Shown: positions 52,395-62,355, numbered from the stretch's first letter. The stretch: 64,000 bases of DNA from Catenovulum sediminis (GCF_040270295.1 NZ_JBELOE010000143.1); one strand, 5' to 3'. Translations and numbers: made by a program. The notes: generated by a model from the sequence alone, not told the origin.

Positions 52395-55181
52395 ATGCGT
52401 TTTTTAATTATACTAATCCCGATATTCGTCTTATTCAGTCATGCAACTTTCGCCGCCGAGCAACGCGGTTATTTATACGAAGAAGCTATACAGGCCTATC
52501 AAAGCAATGAACTAGACAATGCGATTATCCATCTGAAAAATAACCTAAAAGAATTTCCCGAATTTACCCCAGCGCGTATCCTGTTAGGAAAAGTTTACGC
52601 GTTACAAGAAAATTGCCTATCGGCCGAAAAAGAACTGACAGTGGCACTGCAAGAAAGAGGTGACTGGCAGCAAGTACTCCCACCACTATTAAACTGTCAA
52701 TTACAACTACACAATACTGAATCAGCGATTTATTTTATAGAACAGTACCCATATCAACAGGTTAGTGAACTACTGATTATCCGGGCCAAATTAGCCTTGC
52801 AACAAGAACAATTTGGCCAAGCTCAACAATTTGCCAGTCAGGCTCTAAAACTCGACAAACAAGACTTAAACGCCCAATTGATAATGGCTGAAGTACTGGT
52901 CACTCAAAATCAATATCAAGACGCTATCAACATCTTGAGTACAGCTTTACAGCAACGTCCAAATTCAGTCCCTGCTTTACAACTCAAAGCTAGAGTACTC
53001 GAACTACGACAAAACTTGGAAGCTGCACTTGAGTTATATAATCGTATTTTAGAACTCGAAAATAACAATACACTGGCCTTATTTGCCAAAGCATCCTTAC
53101 TGCAAAAACTGGATAGAGGTGATGAAGCTCTAAAAATCAGTGTGCAGTTAAGAGAACAATTTCCGGATAACCCGTTTGCTAAGCTTTTATTTGCCGTTAT
53201 TTCGGGGGCCAATGAAATTCCTCAACGAGAAGTTAAGGAAACCTTAAACGATATCAATAATCAGTTGTCTTTGGTGGATTTGAATAAGGTTCCGGGTGGA
53301 CAACTCAACCTTTTATCTGGCTATGTGCATTATTTAACACAAAATTACCAATCTGCACGCCGCGAATTTTTAAATTATCAGAATAAACACACCAGTGATG
53401 CCACCGTTTACAAACTGTTGGCTGAAACCTCTATAAAATTATCTGATGACCAACAAGCATTCATCTATTACCGCGAATATAACAAACGCCAGCCAGCTGA
53501 CGAGCACGCTCTGGCTAAATTACTGAGCTTGGCGAAAAAACTGGAAAGTACTGAGAACTACCGTTCAATGTTAATCTCTGCACATGAAAAGTTTCCACAG
53601 AATGCATCATTTCGCAATCACTTGGCAGCCATCTACTTGGTTTCTGGCGAACAAAACAAAGCCCGCACTTTATTAGAAGGAACGGCACAAAGTAATATAT
53701 ACCTGCTTGATATTCAGCTTGCTCGTTTATTGATCAGTTTAAATGAACTAGAACAAGCTGGAAAAATCGCTTCCAAACTGTTAATTCAACAGCCCCAGAA
53801 CCCCAATAGCCATCAATTAGCCGGAGATATTTATTTAGCGGCGCAGCAACCAACCAAAGCAACAGTTTACTACCAACAAGCACTGAAATTACAAGCTAAC
53901 TATACACCTGCGCTACTCAAACTTGCCAGCTTAGCCTATAAAAAACAAGACTACGGGCAAGTTGAAGACTTACTAAAAAAGCTAAAGACTCAATCTGTTG
54001 AAGCATTAGAATTAAAAGCAGCAGTTGCAATTGAACAGAGAAAATACCATAGCGCGATAGACTATTTAGATACCGTTTATCAAACACAGCCATCTCTTAA
54101 AACGGCAAAAGCACTCATAGAATTGTACGACCGAACCGGTCAGTTTGCTGCTGCTCAAGGGCTGCTAAGTCGTTATATAGAGGACTACAAGCTCGATGCC
54201 GAACTGTTACACTTTAAAATAAAGCTCGCATTGCAAAGCGATCAAGCCATTGCGCTAAAAGATCTGAATACTTTATTTGCCTTGTATTATGATGCTCCTA
54301 AGCAACTTAAGGCTTTATTTACACTTGAAGCCAGTACAACACGTACTGATGGGCAAATGAAAATTATAAAAAGATTACAACAACTGGATGAACCTAGCGA
54401 ACAACTCGCCTTTTTAAAAGCCCAGTTACATATTAAAAATAAAGAATTTGAATTAGCCCAAGCTCAGCTTGAATGGTTAAAAAACCACGCTCACGATGCA
54501 ATTGATGCAATTGATGCAATCGATCCAATTAGTGTACAAGAGCTCGAATTTAATTTGTTGAATAGTCAAAACAAACACCAGCAAGCTAAACAATTAATCA
54601 AGAACCTGTACGAGGCAAGCCGCTCTGTCGCGCACTTTAAATCATATTTAGGCCTGTTATTGCAAACTCAAGACACAAGCGCAGCAATAACCCTGTTACA
54701 AAGTTGGTTGACTAAATATCCACAAGACCTGCCAGCAACCTATCTGCTTGCAAAATTACATCAGCAGCAAAATGCTCCGCAGCAAAGTATTCTTTTATTA
54801 GAAAATTCACTGCAAGTGAGCGAAAACGCCTTTACTCATCATAAACTCGCGCATTTATACGCTGAAAAGAACCTGAATAAAGCACTATCTCATGCACAAA
54901 TAGCAGTTCAACTTGACAGTCAAAACCCAGCTTTTAATGATACTTATGGTTGGTACTTATATCAGGCACAAAACTACGAAAAAGCGTTAGAACACTTTAG
55001 AGTCGCTATGGCTACGGCCGGTCAACAATCTGAATTAATTTATCACCTTGCGGCAACATTAGAAAAATTAAATCGCCCTTCCGAAGCCATTACGGCTTTA
55101 GAAAAGTTACATTTTCAAGACACTAACTTTAAAAGTAGAGATAAAGCCTTAAAATTATATAACAAACTAAAAGGAAAATAG
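52395..55181 (+). CDS. PrsT-like TPR protein (PEP-CTERM system)
   Basis: A 928-residue exported protein with a signal peptide (MRFLIILIPIFVLFSHATFA/AEQ) and about 20 tetratricopeptide repeats filling the rest (for example LDNAIIHLKNNLKEFPEFTP). PrsT homologues in Alteromonadales accompany exosortase/PEP-CTERM systems. Unlike the usual lipoprotein form, no lipobox Cys is seen. It is followed after 71 bases by a PEP-CTERM-bearing protein. The repeat count is by inspection. A short tandem GATGCAATT repeat encodes DAIDAIDAID near residues 702-711. Confidence 0.75.
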   Translation: MRFLIILIPIFVLFSHATFAAEQRGYLYEEAIQAYQSNELDNAIIHLKNNLKEFPEFTPARILLGKVYALQENCLSAEKELTVALQERGDWQQVLPPLLNCQLQLHNTESAIYFIEQYPYQQVSELLIIRAKLALQQEQFGQAQQFASQALKLDKQDLNAQLIMAEVLVTQNQYQDAINILSTALQQRPNSVPALQLKARVLELRQNLEAALELYNRILELENNNTLALFAKASLLQKLDRGDEALKISVQLREQFPDNPFAKLLFAVISGANEIPQREVKETLNDINNQLSLVDLNKVPGGQLNLLSGYVHYLTQNYQSARREFLNYQNKHTSDATVYKLLAETSIKLSDDQQAFIYYREYNKRQPADEHALAKLLSLAKKLESTENYRSMLISAHEKFPQNASFRNHLAAIYLVSGEQNKARTLLEGTAQSNIYLLDIQLARLLISLNELEQAGKIASKLLIQQPQNPNSHQLAGDIYLAAQQPTKATVYYQQALKLQANYTPALLKLASLAYKKQDYGQVEDLLKKLKTQSVEALELKAAVAIEQRKYHSAIDYLDTVYQTQPSLKTAKALIELYDRTGQFAAAQGLLSRYIEDYKLDAELLHFKIKLALQSDQAIALKDLNTLFALYYDAPKQLKALFTLEASTTRTDGQMKIIKRLQQLDEPSEQLAFLKAQLHIKNKEFELAQAQLEWLKNHAHDAIDAIDAIDPISVQELEFNLLNSQNKHQQAKQLIKNLYEASRSVAHFKSYLGLLLQTQDTSAAITLLQSWLTKYPQDLPATYLLAKLHQQQNAPQQSILLLENSLQVSENAFTHHKLAHLYAEKNLNKALSHAQIAVQLDSQNPAFNDTYGWYLYQAQNYEKALEHFRVAMATAGQQSELIYHLAATLEKLNRPSEAITALEKLHFQDTNFKSRDKALKLYNKLKGK

Positions 55182-55252
55182 CTTTTCAGTTGATTTTGTA
55201 TAAAAAACACTCTATTATTTCGAATCTAATAAGTTGTAAGGTTGTTGTTGCT

Positions 55253-56380
55253 ATGAAGTCTAAGCTGTTACCTATTGTTGCTCTATTTACCTCATTTAAT
55301 TTATCTGCATGGGAAATCGATCTCGGCTCAGCGGCAGAATACAATATCTTTGTCCAAAATGATTTTACCCATACCGGCACTTCTGACTCTCAAGGTAAAA
55401 TCGCTGTTGGCGGCAATGCATCAGTCGATCAATATGACGTTGGCATTAACTACAACCCAAATACCAACCTACCGGGTGTCCAGTTTTGGGAGAGAGAATC
55501 AGGCTATTCTGATGTCTTAGTCGTGCAAGGTAATCTCAGTGTCAATCGCGCCGACAACATCAAAGGTAACTTGGTTTTGGGAGGCGAATTGATAAAAAAT
55601 GGTACGACAGTAAACGCCCCTAATTCGCTTGTGCCCGGCAATGACCCTGTATTGGGTGAGGTATTCAATTTTACTGACCGACCTCTTGATTTTGATTCGG
55701 CGTTTAGCTACCTGACACAATTATCTTCTGATTTAGCGCAGCTCACCAATACTGGCGAGATTGTAGCAAAAGGTAATCAGTGGTGGCAGAGCACCCAAGA
55801 ATTTATCTTTACGCCTAATAACACCCTGATGAATGAACAAGGTGTCTTAGTCATGGATTTTGACGGAGCTAATTTACAAGAAGTAACGAGCTTTACCGCA
55901 ACTGGCTTAGACGCCAACATGCCTATTATCATTAACATCAGCGGCACTGACATAAGTTTTGATTCAATAGACTATTTTGGCGATCTGGCGCAAGAGTACG
56001 CGGGTGATTTAAGTTATGTAGGTGGCAAGAAAAAAATGCCGAACAATATATTGTTTAACTTTTACGAAGCTGAACATTTAGCAATGACATCGGGTGGATT
56101 CTACGGCAATATCCTCGCGCCTACTGCGGATTTCGAGTTTTTATCAGGCGATCTCAGTGGTCAGGTGATAGCAAAAAGCTGGACCAGCAACAGTGGTGCT
56201 CAAGCCAATTTATGGAACGGCTTGTACCCCAGTGCTGAAGGCGAAAGAGCAAATGTTGAAATAGCCGAACCAACAAGCATTGCACTATTTTTGTTGGCAA
56301 TACTGGCGATGCTGAGCTTTCAGCGCAGGTCGTATACAGCATTAACCCTCTCGAACCCGCTCGCTGTTCAGTGCCGTTAA
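55253..56380 (+). CDS. Choice-of-anchor A family protein with PEP-CTERM-like tail
   Basis: The ATG at 55253 gives 375 residues with signal peptide MKSKLLPIVALFTSFNLSA. The choice-of-anchor A opening LGSAAEYNIFVQNDF and GKIAVGGNASVDQYD then run into a beta-rich domain. Close to the end EPTSIALFLLAILAMLSFQRR fits the PEP-CTERM exosortase-recognition form, a Pro-containing motif, a membrane helix and a basic patch. About 16 extra residues follow, which is unusual. The protein should be a secreted or surface protein sorted by an exosortase not in this window. Confidence 0.82.
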   Translation: MKSKLLPIVALFTSFNLSAWEIDLGSAAEYNIFVQNDFTHTGTSDSQGKIAVGGNASVDQYDVGINYNPNTNLPGVQFWERESGYSDVLVVQGNLSVNRADNIKGNLVLGGELIKNGTTVNAPNSLVPGNDPVLGEVFNFTDRPLDFDSAFSYLTQLSSDLAQLTNTGEIVAKGNQWWQSTQEFIFTPNNTLMNEQGVLVMDFDGANLQEVTSFTATGLDANMPIIINISGTDISFDSIDYFGDLAQEYAGDLSYVGGKKKMPNNILFNFYEAEHLAMTSGGFYGNILAPTADFEFLSGDLSGQVIAKSWTSNSGAQANLWNGLYPSAEGERANVEIAEPTSIALFLLAILAMLSFQRRSYTALTLSNPLAVQCR

Positions 56381-56414
56381 AACTAAAGCCGCATAATAGC
56401 AAAAGCCATCATCA

Positions 56415-56441
56415 CGCCTGCATTTACTTTTAATGCAGGCG
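56415..56441. terminator. Bidirectional terminator between the PEP-CTERM gene and cydB
   Basis: CGCCTGCATT (56415-56424) pairs with AATGCAGGCG (56432-56441) over a 7-base loop. It lies 35 bases after the (+) gene stop and 38 bases after the convergent cydB stop. T-tracts are modest on both sides. Confidence 0.7.
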
Positions 56442-56478
56442 CTTTAAAGCACTGAAACTTCGCTTTGTATCAGCCATA

Positions 56479-57477
56479 TCAATAATACCTCAGCGCTCTC
56501 ACTTTCCCCCAAAATACCCGATATGAAAAAAACGTGTATGCAAGAATACTCGGCACCACAATTATCACACCCCACAGAATAAAACTTAAGGATTCAGCAG
56601 ATGATGCGGCCTGAAATATACTTAGCCGACCCGGTACAATATCCGGAAAATAGCTAAATGCTAGACCGTTAAAACATAAGAAAAATATCATAGTACAGGC
56701 AACAAAAGGGATCCAGCAACTTACATCACCTTTAAACGGCATTCTTTTTAATAGACGATCAACAATCAAAAACAGAACAAAACAAAATAATGGCAATGGC
56801 ATTAATAACAGGGCATTCGGTAGGCTAAACCAGCGCTCATATACGTCCGAATTAATCATCGGATTAACGATAGAAACCGCTAAAACGCCGACAAAACATA
56901 AACGCCCCGCTTTTCTAGCCCACATTGTCGATTTTTTCTGCAACTCTCCTTCTGTTTTCATCACCAACCAGCAAGCACCAATATAGCTATAAGCTGCCGC
57001 TACGCCAAAAGCGCTTATCACACTAAAGACATAAGCCGCTAATGTAGACTGAAATCCCATAACATACATACCCAGCATATAACCCTGGCTAAGCGCTGCC
57101 AATAATGAGCCCAATTTAAAAATGCGATTCCAGCCAGCTCTATGACTAAACGCAGCTTTAACTCTAAAATCAAATGCGACGCCTCGCATTATTAGAGCAA
57201 TCAATAGTACAGCTGCGGGTAAATATAGCTCTCTAAGAATCAAGCTGTGCGCAGCAGGGAAAGCGATTAATAAAATACCAACGGCTAACACTAACCAGGT
57301 CTCATTCGCATCCCAAAATGGTCCAATTGAAGCTATCATGCTATCACTTTGCGCTTGCTCTTGTAGCGGCAATAAAATACCCACACCTAAATCGTAACCA
57401 TCTAAAATAGCGTATAAAAGTATTGCAAACCCCATCAAGCCGACAAATATTATTGCCAGCATCTCTGCACTAAACAT
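56479..57477 (-). CDS. cydB: Cytochrome bd-type quinol oxidase subunit II
   Basis: The 332-residue membrane subunit has about nine membrane helices (e.g. MLAIIFVGLMGFAILLYAIL, ILLIAFPAAHSLILRELYLP, LMMLPLPLFCFVLFLIVD-like LLMPLPLFCFVLFLIV) and the family stretch WDANETWLVLAVG. It partners subunit I to reduce O2 to water, using ubiquinol, without proton pumping. Its length is that of the shorter Cio-type oxidases. Its start overlaps the last eight bases of cydA. No cydX-like small gene was found in the gap after it. Confidence 0.95.
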   Translation of the reverse strand: MFSAEMLAIIFVGLMGFAILLYAILDGYDLGVGILLPLQEQAQSDSMIASIGPFWDANETWLVLAVGILLIAFPAAHSLILRELYLPAAVLLIALIMRGVAFDFRVKAAFSHRAGWNRIFKLGSLLAALSQGYMLGMYVMGFQSTLAAYVFSVISAFGVAAAYSYIGACWLVMKTEGELQKKSTMWARKAGRLCFVGVLAVSIVNPMINSDVYERWFSLPNALLLMPLPLFCFVLFLIVDRLLKRMPFKGDVSCWIPFVACTMIFFLCFNGLAFSYFPDIVPGRLSIFQAASSAESLSFILWGVIIVVPSILAYTFFSYRVFWGKVRALRYY

Positions 57478-58843
57478 TGCGAGCCTCCATATCTTGACGG
57501 TTTGATAAATTGTTTTCTTCTAGTTCGGCCTGACTGATCTCTTCTATTTCTACAGCGCGCCTTGCCATCAAAAAAACCGTATGTAAATAAGCAAGCATTA
57601 GAATGGCATAAACCAACAAATATAAACTCAATGATATCGCAACATTGCCCGGTGCAATATCAGTTGCAGCTTGTTCAACGGTTAATACGCCAGAAACCAA
57701 ATAAGGCTGACGACCGATTTCGGTAACATACCACCCGGCCAGCGTTGCTATCCAACCTGAAAAAGTCATAGCAGTGAGAATTTTTAATAAACCAACTGAT
57801 AACTCACCTTTGCACGATAATTGCCAGCGACATAACCAGGATATTAGCAGCATTAACATCCCTATTAGGAGCATAACCCTAAACGCCCAAAAGACGGCAA
57901 AAACCGGAGGATGTTTATCAACAAATTCGTCTAACCCTTTAATTTCCCCTGCGAAATCATGCGTTAATATCAAACTCGCTAAGCCTGGAATCCCTAATTC
58001 AAAATGATTAGTCCGCTTACTTTCATCTGGTATTGCGAACAACAGCAATGGCGCATGCGTTTCTGTTTGCCATACCCCTTCCATCGCAGCAATTTTTTGT
58101 GGCTGATGTTCAAGTGTATTTACGCCATGCATGTCACCTACAAATATTTGCAACGGGGTGACTAGCGCGGCCACCGTTAATGCGGTTTTTAACGCGAGTT
58201 TAGGCGCTCGCTTGTTATCACCGCGCAATATACGATAAGCACTTAACCCCGCTATAACAAAAGAAGCCGTTAAAAATGAAGCGAGTAGCATATGGGTAAA
58301 ACGGTAGGGAAAGGATGGATTGAATACCACGTCAAACCAACTGGTTACATGAGCAACGCCATCAATCATCTGGTAGCCAGAGGGGGTGTGCATCCAAGAG
58401 TTTAACGACAAAATCCAAAATGCGGACAAGCTGGTGCCAACTGCAACCACTAAAGTTGCAAACGTGTGCACCCAAGGTGCGACGCGATGAATGCCAAACA
58501 GCATAATCCCTAGAAACGTTGCCTCTAAAAAGAAAGCGGTAAGTACTTCATAACCCAATAATGGTCCAGCTATATTGCCAACCGTTTCCATAAAGCCAGG
58601 CCAATTAGTGCCAAATTGAAAAGACATGGTAATACCACTAACCACACCTAACGCAAAGGTTAACGCAAAAATTTTAACCCAAAAACGATACACGCGCATC
58701 CAGACAGGATCGCCTGACAAGTTAAAGCGAAGTTTGAAATAAAACAAAAACCAAGCCAGTGCAATGGTAATCGTCGGAAATAAAATATGGAAACTAATGT
58801 TGGCTGCGAACTGAATGCGTGACAGTATCAAGGTATCTAACAT
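57470..58843 (-). CDS. cydA: Cytochrome bd-type quinol oxidase subunit I
   Basis: A 457-residue polytopic subunit with haem b595 ligand His19 (RIQFAANISFHILFPT) and the characteristic GFMETVGNIAGPLLGYEV and GDMHGVNTLEHQPQKIAAME loop. The Q-loop is short, as in cyanide-insensitive (CioA) or short-Q-loop enzymes, since the length is below E. coli CydA (522). It acts at low oxygen or under stress. It lies 72 bases after the GbsR-family regulator gene on the same strand and is followed by cydB. Confidence 0.95.
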   Translation of the reverse strand: MLDTLILSRIQFAANISFHILFPTITIALAWFLFYFKLRFNLSGDPVWMRVYRFWVKIFALTFALGVVSGITMSFQFGTNWPGFMETVGNIAGPLLGYEVLTAFFLEATFLGIMLFGIHRVAPWVHTFATLVVAVGTSLSAFWILSLNSWMHTPSGYQMIDGVAHVTSWFDVVFNPSFPYRFTHMLLASFLTASFVIAGLSAYRILRGDNKRAPKLALKTALTVAALVTPLQIFVGDMHGVNTLEHQPQKIAAMEGVWQTETHAPLLLFAIPDESKRTNHFELGIPGLASLILTHDFAGEIKGLDEFVDKHPPVFAVFWAFRVMLLIGMLMLLISWLCRWQLSCKGELSVGLLKILTAMTFSGWIATLAGWYVTEIGRQPYLVSGVLTVEQAATDIAPGNVAISLSLYLLVYAILMLAYLHTVFLMARRAVEIEEISQAELEENNLSNRQDMEARNV

Positions 58844-58915
58844 AAATGCCTCCTTACAAGGCGTTTAAGAGTCTGTTAATTTTTCTGAGGAAGCTGGCCA
58901 ATCCCAGGTAATAAA

Positions 58916-59461
58916 CTAGCGCTTAGCCGAGCCTAAAAATTTTTCTTTCATGTCTAGCACTTTGCCAACACCACTACCGAGTTGCATCAGTTTATTTAAT
59001 TTTTCAGGTCCCATTTTTGGCAATTCAGATGTCCAAAGCGTGACAGCATCCAATAAATCATGAATTTCCCGCATCTTATTATGCGCATATACTTCTTGGG
59101 CATTGGCGGGTTCGTCTAATAAATTGTCGCGTAATAAACTTAAAGTCGGGTCAACCTCACGCTTTCGCCGTTCTTCAAAAACTCTAATTGCCATCTGCCA
59201 AATATCACCGGCCGGAGCATAATATTCTTTACGGTCACCAGGTTTATGTTGTACCTGAATTAAACGCCATGCTTGCAGCTCTTTAATCCCCATACTGACA
59301 TTCCCTCGTGATATATTTAAGGTTTCAGATATTTGATTAGCCGTTAATGGCTGGTCTGAAATCACAATCAACCCACACATCTGGCCAATTGTGCGGTTAA
59401 ATCCCCAACGACTTCCCATTTCACCACAGTGTAAAACGAACGATTCAATTTTTGAGTTCAT
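58916..59461 (-). CDS. GbsR-family (MarR-like) transcriptional regulator
   Basis: A 181-residue DNA-binding protein (start ATG 59461). The winged-helix region includes PLTANQISETLNISRGNVSM and the GbsR-like GMKEL, followed by QVQHKPGDRKEYYAP. GbsR-type proteins repress nearby operons, often osmolyte genes, here cytochrome bd. A perfect inverted repeat lies 11 bases upstream of the start codon, and cydAB lie downstream on the same strand, so autoregulation plus control of cydAB is inferred. Confidence 0.88.
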   Translation of the reverse strand: MNSKIESFVLHCGEMGSRWGFNRTIGQMCGLIVISDQPLTANQISETLNISRGNVSMGIKELQAWRLIQVQHKPGDRKEYYAPAGDIWQMAIRVFEERRKREVDPTLSLLRDNLLDEPANAQEVYAHNKMREIHDLLDAVTLWTSELPKMGPEKLNKLMQLGSGVGKVLDMKEKFLGSAKR

Positions 59462-59471
59462 ATTAATTACC

Positions 59472-59497
59472 AAAGTTTCAGAAATTACTGAAACTTT
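59472..59497. promoter_or_regulatory. Perfect inverted-repeat operator of the GbsR-family gene
   Basis: AAAGTTTCAG (59472-59481) is the exact reverse complement of CTGAAACTTT (59488-59497), with a 6-base spacer. It lies just upstream of the regulator's start, on its promoter side. A weaker GAAAT-CAAA-ATTTC lies at 59506-59519. Confidence 0.7.
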
Positions 59498-59601
59498 AAA
59501 ACATAGAAATCAAAATTTCAATCAATTCTTGTGCTTTTAACAACGCACGCGAAGATTGTTGGCTATAGTTAACGAGTATAAATAATTAGGATGATTGGAT
59601 T

Positions 59602-61596
59602 ATGCAGTATCACATTGGTGTGCAAATCTTGCTATTCGTAAGCCTCACCTTACTGCTAGGTGTTTTTTTGCGTGATTTACTAAAAAAAACTCAAGTCCCT
59701 TATACCATTGCATTGTTGAGCATGGGGATTTTAATCGGTTTACTGCAACGCTTTGAAGCAGCATGGCTGCCCGATGTTTATAATCAAACCGTACAATTAG
59801 TCGCTGATATTGACCCACATTTAATTCTGTTTTTATTTTTGCCAACTTTAATTTTCGAATCCGCTTATTCAATTGAAACTCATTTGTTTAAACGTACTTT
59901 TAATCAAATATCGCTATTGGCGGTGCCCGGACTCATCATCAGCACCACATTAACCGCTGCTTTTGTAAAATATGTTTTTCCTTGGGATTGGAGCTGGACC
60001 GTGTGTTTTATGTTTGGCGCTTTAATCAGTGCAACCGATCCGGTAGCTGTTGTTGCATTGTTAAAAGAACTCAGCTCTCGAAAACGCTTAGAAACATTGA
60101 TAGAAGGCGAATCGCTGCTCAACGACGGCACCGCAATCGTATTATTTACGCTATTTTATAGTATGTTGGTGGCGACAAATGGCGGTGAATTAGCTGTCTT
60201 ATCAGTTTTACTCGATTTTAGCTGGGTCGTCAGTTTTGGGTTCCTAATCGGTCTGTTAGGTGGCTGGCTAATGATTTTGTGGATTGGCAGAATATTTAAC
60301 GATCCACTGATTGAAATCACAACTTCTATCGCTACAGCTTATCTGGTCTTCTATTTTGCTGAAGGTTTTTTCCACGTATCAGGGGTCGTTGCAGTCGTCA
60401 CCTTAGGCGTTTTATTAGCCAGCCAAGGGCGCACGCGAATTTCACCAGAAGTAAAAGGTTTTCTACATCATTTTTGGCAAATGATGGCTTATCTTGCCAA
60501 TACTTTAATCTTTGTTGTGGTTGGCATCATTGTCGCGGTGAAGATTCAATTGAATGATCCCCAGGCTTGGTTAATGTTGGCCATTTTATACATTGCGATT
60601 CTACTGATTAGAGCAATAGCTATCAGCGTACTCAGACCCATATTGGACAAAATTGGTGTCGGTTTGTCGAAAGAAAAAACCCTAGTGTTGATTTGGGGAG
60701 GACTGCGCGGTGCCGTTGCGCTAGCGTTAGCTTTGTCGGTTACACAAAATGAAAATTTTCCACAGCAAATGGGTGAGCAAATTTTATTTTTATGCGCCGG
60801 TATTGTCGTATTAACCATAGTAATTAATGGTGGCAGCATGCGTTATTTATTAAAAAAATTGGGGTTAAGTGAATTACCCGCCGCAAAACAAAAAACCGTC
60901 GACAAAGCTGAACTGAAAATACAACAATCATTACAAGAAGACATAGCCAAAATGCAAAAAGATGAAAATTTTGCACACACTGATTGGCAAAAAATCAAAC
61001 AGCATGAATACATCTACCAAGAGATGGCTGAAGAAGAGCTAGCACATTTGAAAACGTCAGAAGAAGAGCTCATTATCGCCTATAAACGCCGTTTATTAGA
61101 ATCCGAAAAACAATTTTACTGGCAATTGTTTGACCAAGGAATGTTGAATGTAAAATCTATCCAGCTACTCAACAAAGCGGTAGAAAAAGCGCTAGACGGT
61201 GAACCGATTATTTATCCGCGCGAAGACCTATATTTTAATCAAATTGATGATACAAATTTTGCTCAGGCATTTTACATTGCGCACGGTTTTATACAGGCAC
61301 AAAAAGCCAGCAAACAAAATTTGAAGGACCTATCAGCCCCAATTTCATTTCAACATAAAATAATGTACGAGATTGATAAAAACCTGCAGCAAATGCAGCA
61401 CTATTTGACCGAAATTAACCAATACGAGCCGACAAAAGTCCAAGAAATTCAAACCTTAATTGCAACTCGGGTATTGTTAAATAAACGTCGGCAAAAACTA
61501 CTGGATATGCAATTTCAAGGCATGCTTGAAAAAGCGGAAGCTGAGAAACTCATCGCTGAAGTGGAGACAGAAATCTACCAGATTATGCAAAGATAA
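59602..61596 (+). CDS. Na+/H+ antiporter, CPA1 (NhaP) family
   Basis: A 664-residue protein with about 12 membrane helices in the first 410 residues. The conserved CPA1 blocks ISATDPVAVVALLKEL and EGESLLNDGTAIVLF include the transport Asp residues. A hydrophilic C-terminal tail of about 240 residues is helical and probably cytoplasmic. It should exchange Na+ (or K+) for H+ at the inner membrane. It is monocistronic and oriented away from the GbsR gene, sharing the intergenic region with its operator. Confidence 0.9.
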   Translation: MQYHIGVQILLFVSLTLLLGVFLRDLLKKTQVPYTIALLSMGILIGLLQRFEAAWLPDVYNQTVQLVADIDPHLILFLFLPTLIFESAYSIETHLFKRTFNQISLLAVPGLIISTTLTAAFVKYVFPWDWSWTVCFMFGALISATDPVAVVALLKELSSRKRLETLIEGESLLNDGTAIVLFTLFYSMLVATNGGELAVLSVLLDFSWVVSFGFLIGLLGGWLMILWIGRIFNDPLIEITTSIATAYLVFYFAEGFFHVSGVVAVVTLGVLLASQGRTRISPEVKGFLHHFWQMMAYLANTLIFVVVGIIVAVKIQLNDPQAWLMLAILYIAILLIRAIAISVLRPILDKIGVGLSKEKTLVLIWGGLRGAVALALALSVTQNENFPQQMGEQILFLCAGIVVLTIVINGGSMRYLLKKLGLSELPAAKQKTVDKAELKIQQSLQEDIAKMQKDENFAHTDWQKIKQHEYIYQEMAEEELAHLKTSEEELIIAYKRRLLESEKQFYWQLFDQGMLNVKSIQLLNKAVEKALDGEPIIYPREDLYFNQIDDTNFAQAFYIAHGFIQAQKASKQNLKDLSAPISFQHKIMYEIDKNLQQMQHYLTEINQYEPTKVQEIQTLIATRVLLNKRRQKLLDMQFQGMLEKAEAEKLIAEVETEIYQIMQR

Positions 61597-61668
61597 ACTC
61601 GCTGCAACGAGATTAAATAGCAGGATTGAGTTAGAATATGAGCTAATTAATAGTTGGGTGGCGCAAGC

Positions 61669-61908
61669 ATGTTAGTTGACGTAAAGCTGATACCAGATGA
61701 TCAGCTCGACAATCTGATCAAAGAGTTCTTACTGCAAATGGGGTCTTTTGATGATGGTTTTGAGTATCAAGCCGAATATGTTCAAAAAGTAAAACAGCAG
61801 CTTTTTAAAAAAGAGCTGCTGGTCAGTTACTCAGAGCAAGATGAAAGCATAGGCATCGTTAGCGCTGACAGCATTGCGGTCAAACCACAAGAAATGTGGC
61901 CTGATTGA
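61669..61908 (+). CDS. YheU (UPF0270) family protein
   Basis: A 79-residue cytoplasmic protein. The ATG at 61669 gives MLVDVKLIPDDQLDNLIKEF. The TTG at 61654 would add five residues. The middle helix (EYVQKVKQQLFKKELLVSYSE) and the ending IVSADSIAV resemble E. coli YheU (about 72 residues), a family without a firm function. It ends 7 bases before a convergent YeeE gene. Confidence 0.68.
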   Translation: MLVDVKLIPDDQLDNLIKEFLLQMGSFDDGFEYQAEYVQKVKQQLFKKELLVSYSEQDESIGIVSADSIAVKPQEMWPD

Positions 61909-61914
61909 CCACTT

Positions 61915-62328
61915 TTAAACTTTGTTTGCGATTGCCATACCCACAAACATTGCCAGTAAAAAATACACAACGGTCAGGTCTAAGTAAACAAGTGATGCGA
62001 TAGCTGGGCCTGGACACCAACCAACCATGCCCCAACCAATCCCAAATAAAGCTGCGCCGAAAATTAATTTGTTATCTGTTTTGTTATTTTTAGGTACGCT
62101 AAACTCTAGATTACAAAGTGGCGCTTTACGTTTTTGAATGAAGTAAAATGACGGTATGGTGATGAGCAAAGCAGAGGCCATCACAAAAGCTAAAGTGATA
62201 TCCCAGTTGCCAAAAACATCTAAAAAACCTTTTACTTTTTGCGTATCTGTCATACCTGAAACCGCCAGCCCCAAGCCAAATAACACACCTGAAGATAAAC
62301 CAACGATTGAAGTTTTAAACTGCAACAT
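61915..62328 (-). CDS. YeeE/YedE-family membrane protein (downstream half)
   Basis: A 137-residue protein with four predicted membrane helices. Motifs: SGVLFGLGLAVSGMTDTQKV at the start and FGIGWGMVGWCPGPAIA, with the conserved Cys of the YeeE/YedE sulfur transporters. The paired gene 62356-62763 encodes the other half, so together they form a two-part YeeE channel that moves thiosulfate or sulfane sulfur. The start at 62328 follows a G-rich stretch. Confidence 0.85.
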   Translation of the reverse strand: MLQFKTSIVGLSSGVLFGLGLAVSGMTDTQKVKGFLDVFGNWDITLAFVMASALLITIPSFYFIQKRKAPLCNLEFSVPKNNKTDNKLIFGAALFGIGWGMVGWCPGPAIASLVYLDLTVVYFLLAMFVGMAIANKV

Positions 62329-62355
62329 AATGCCCCCGGTATTAAATAAACTGAG

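Noticed and set aside
54497..54528. 9-bp GATGCAATT repeats in the TPR gene and a similar one in the LodB-like gene (47852-47875)
   Set aside because: Short in-frame microsatellites encoding DAID and DNID; too few units to infer function.
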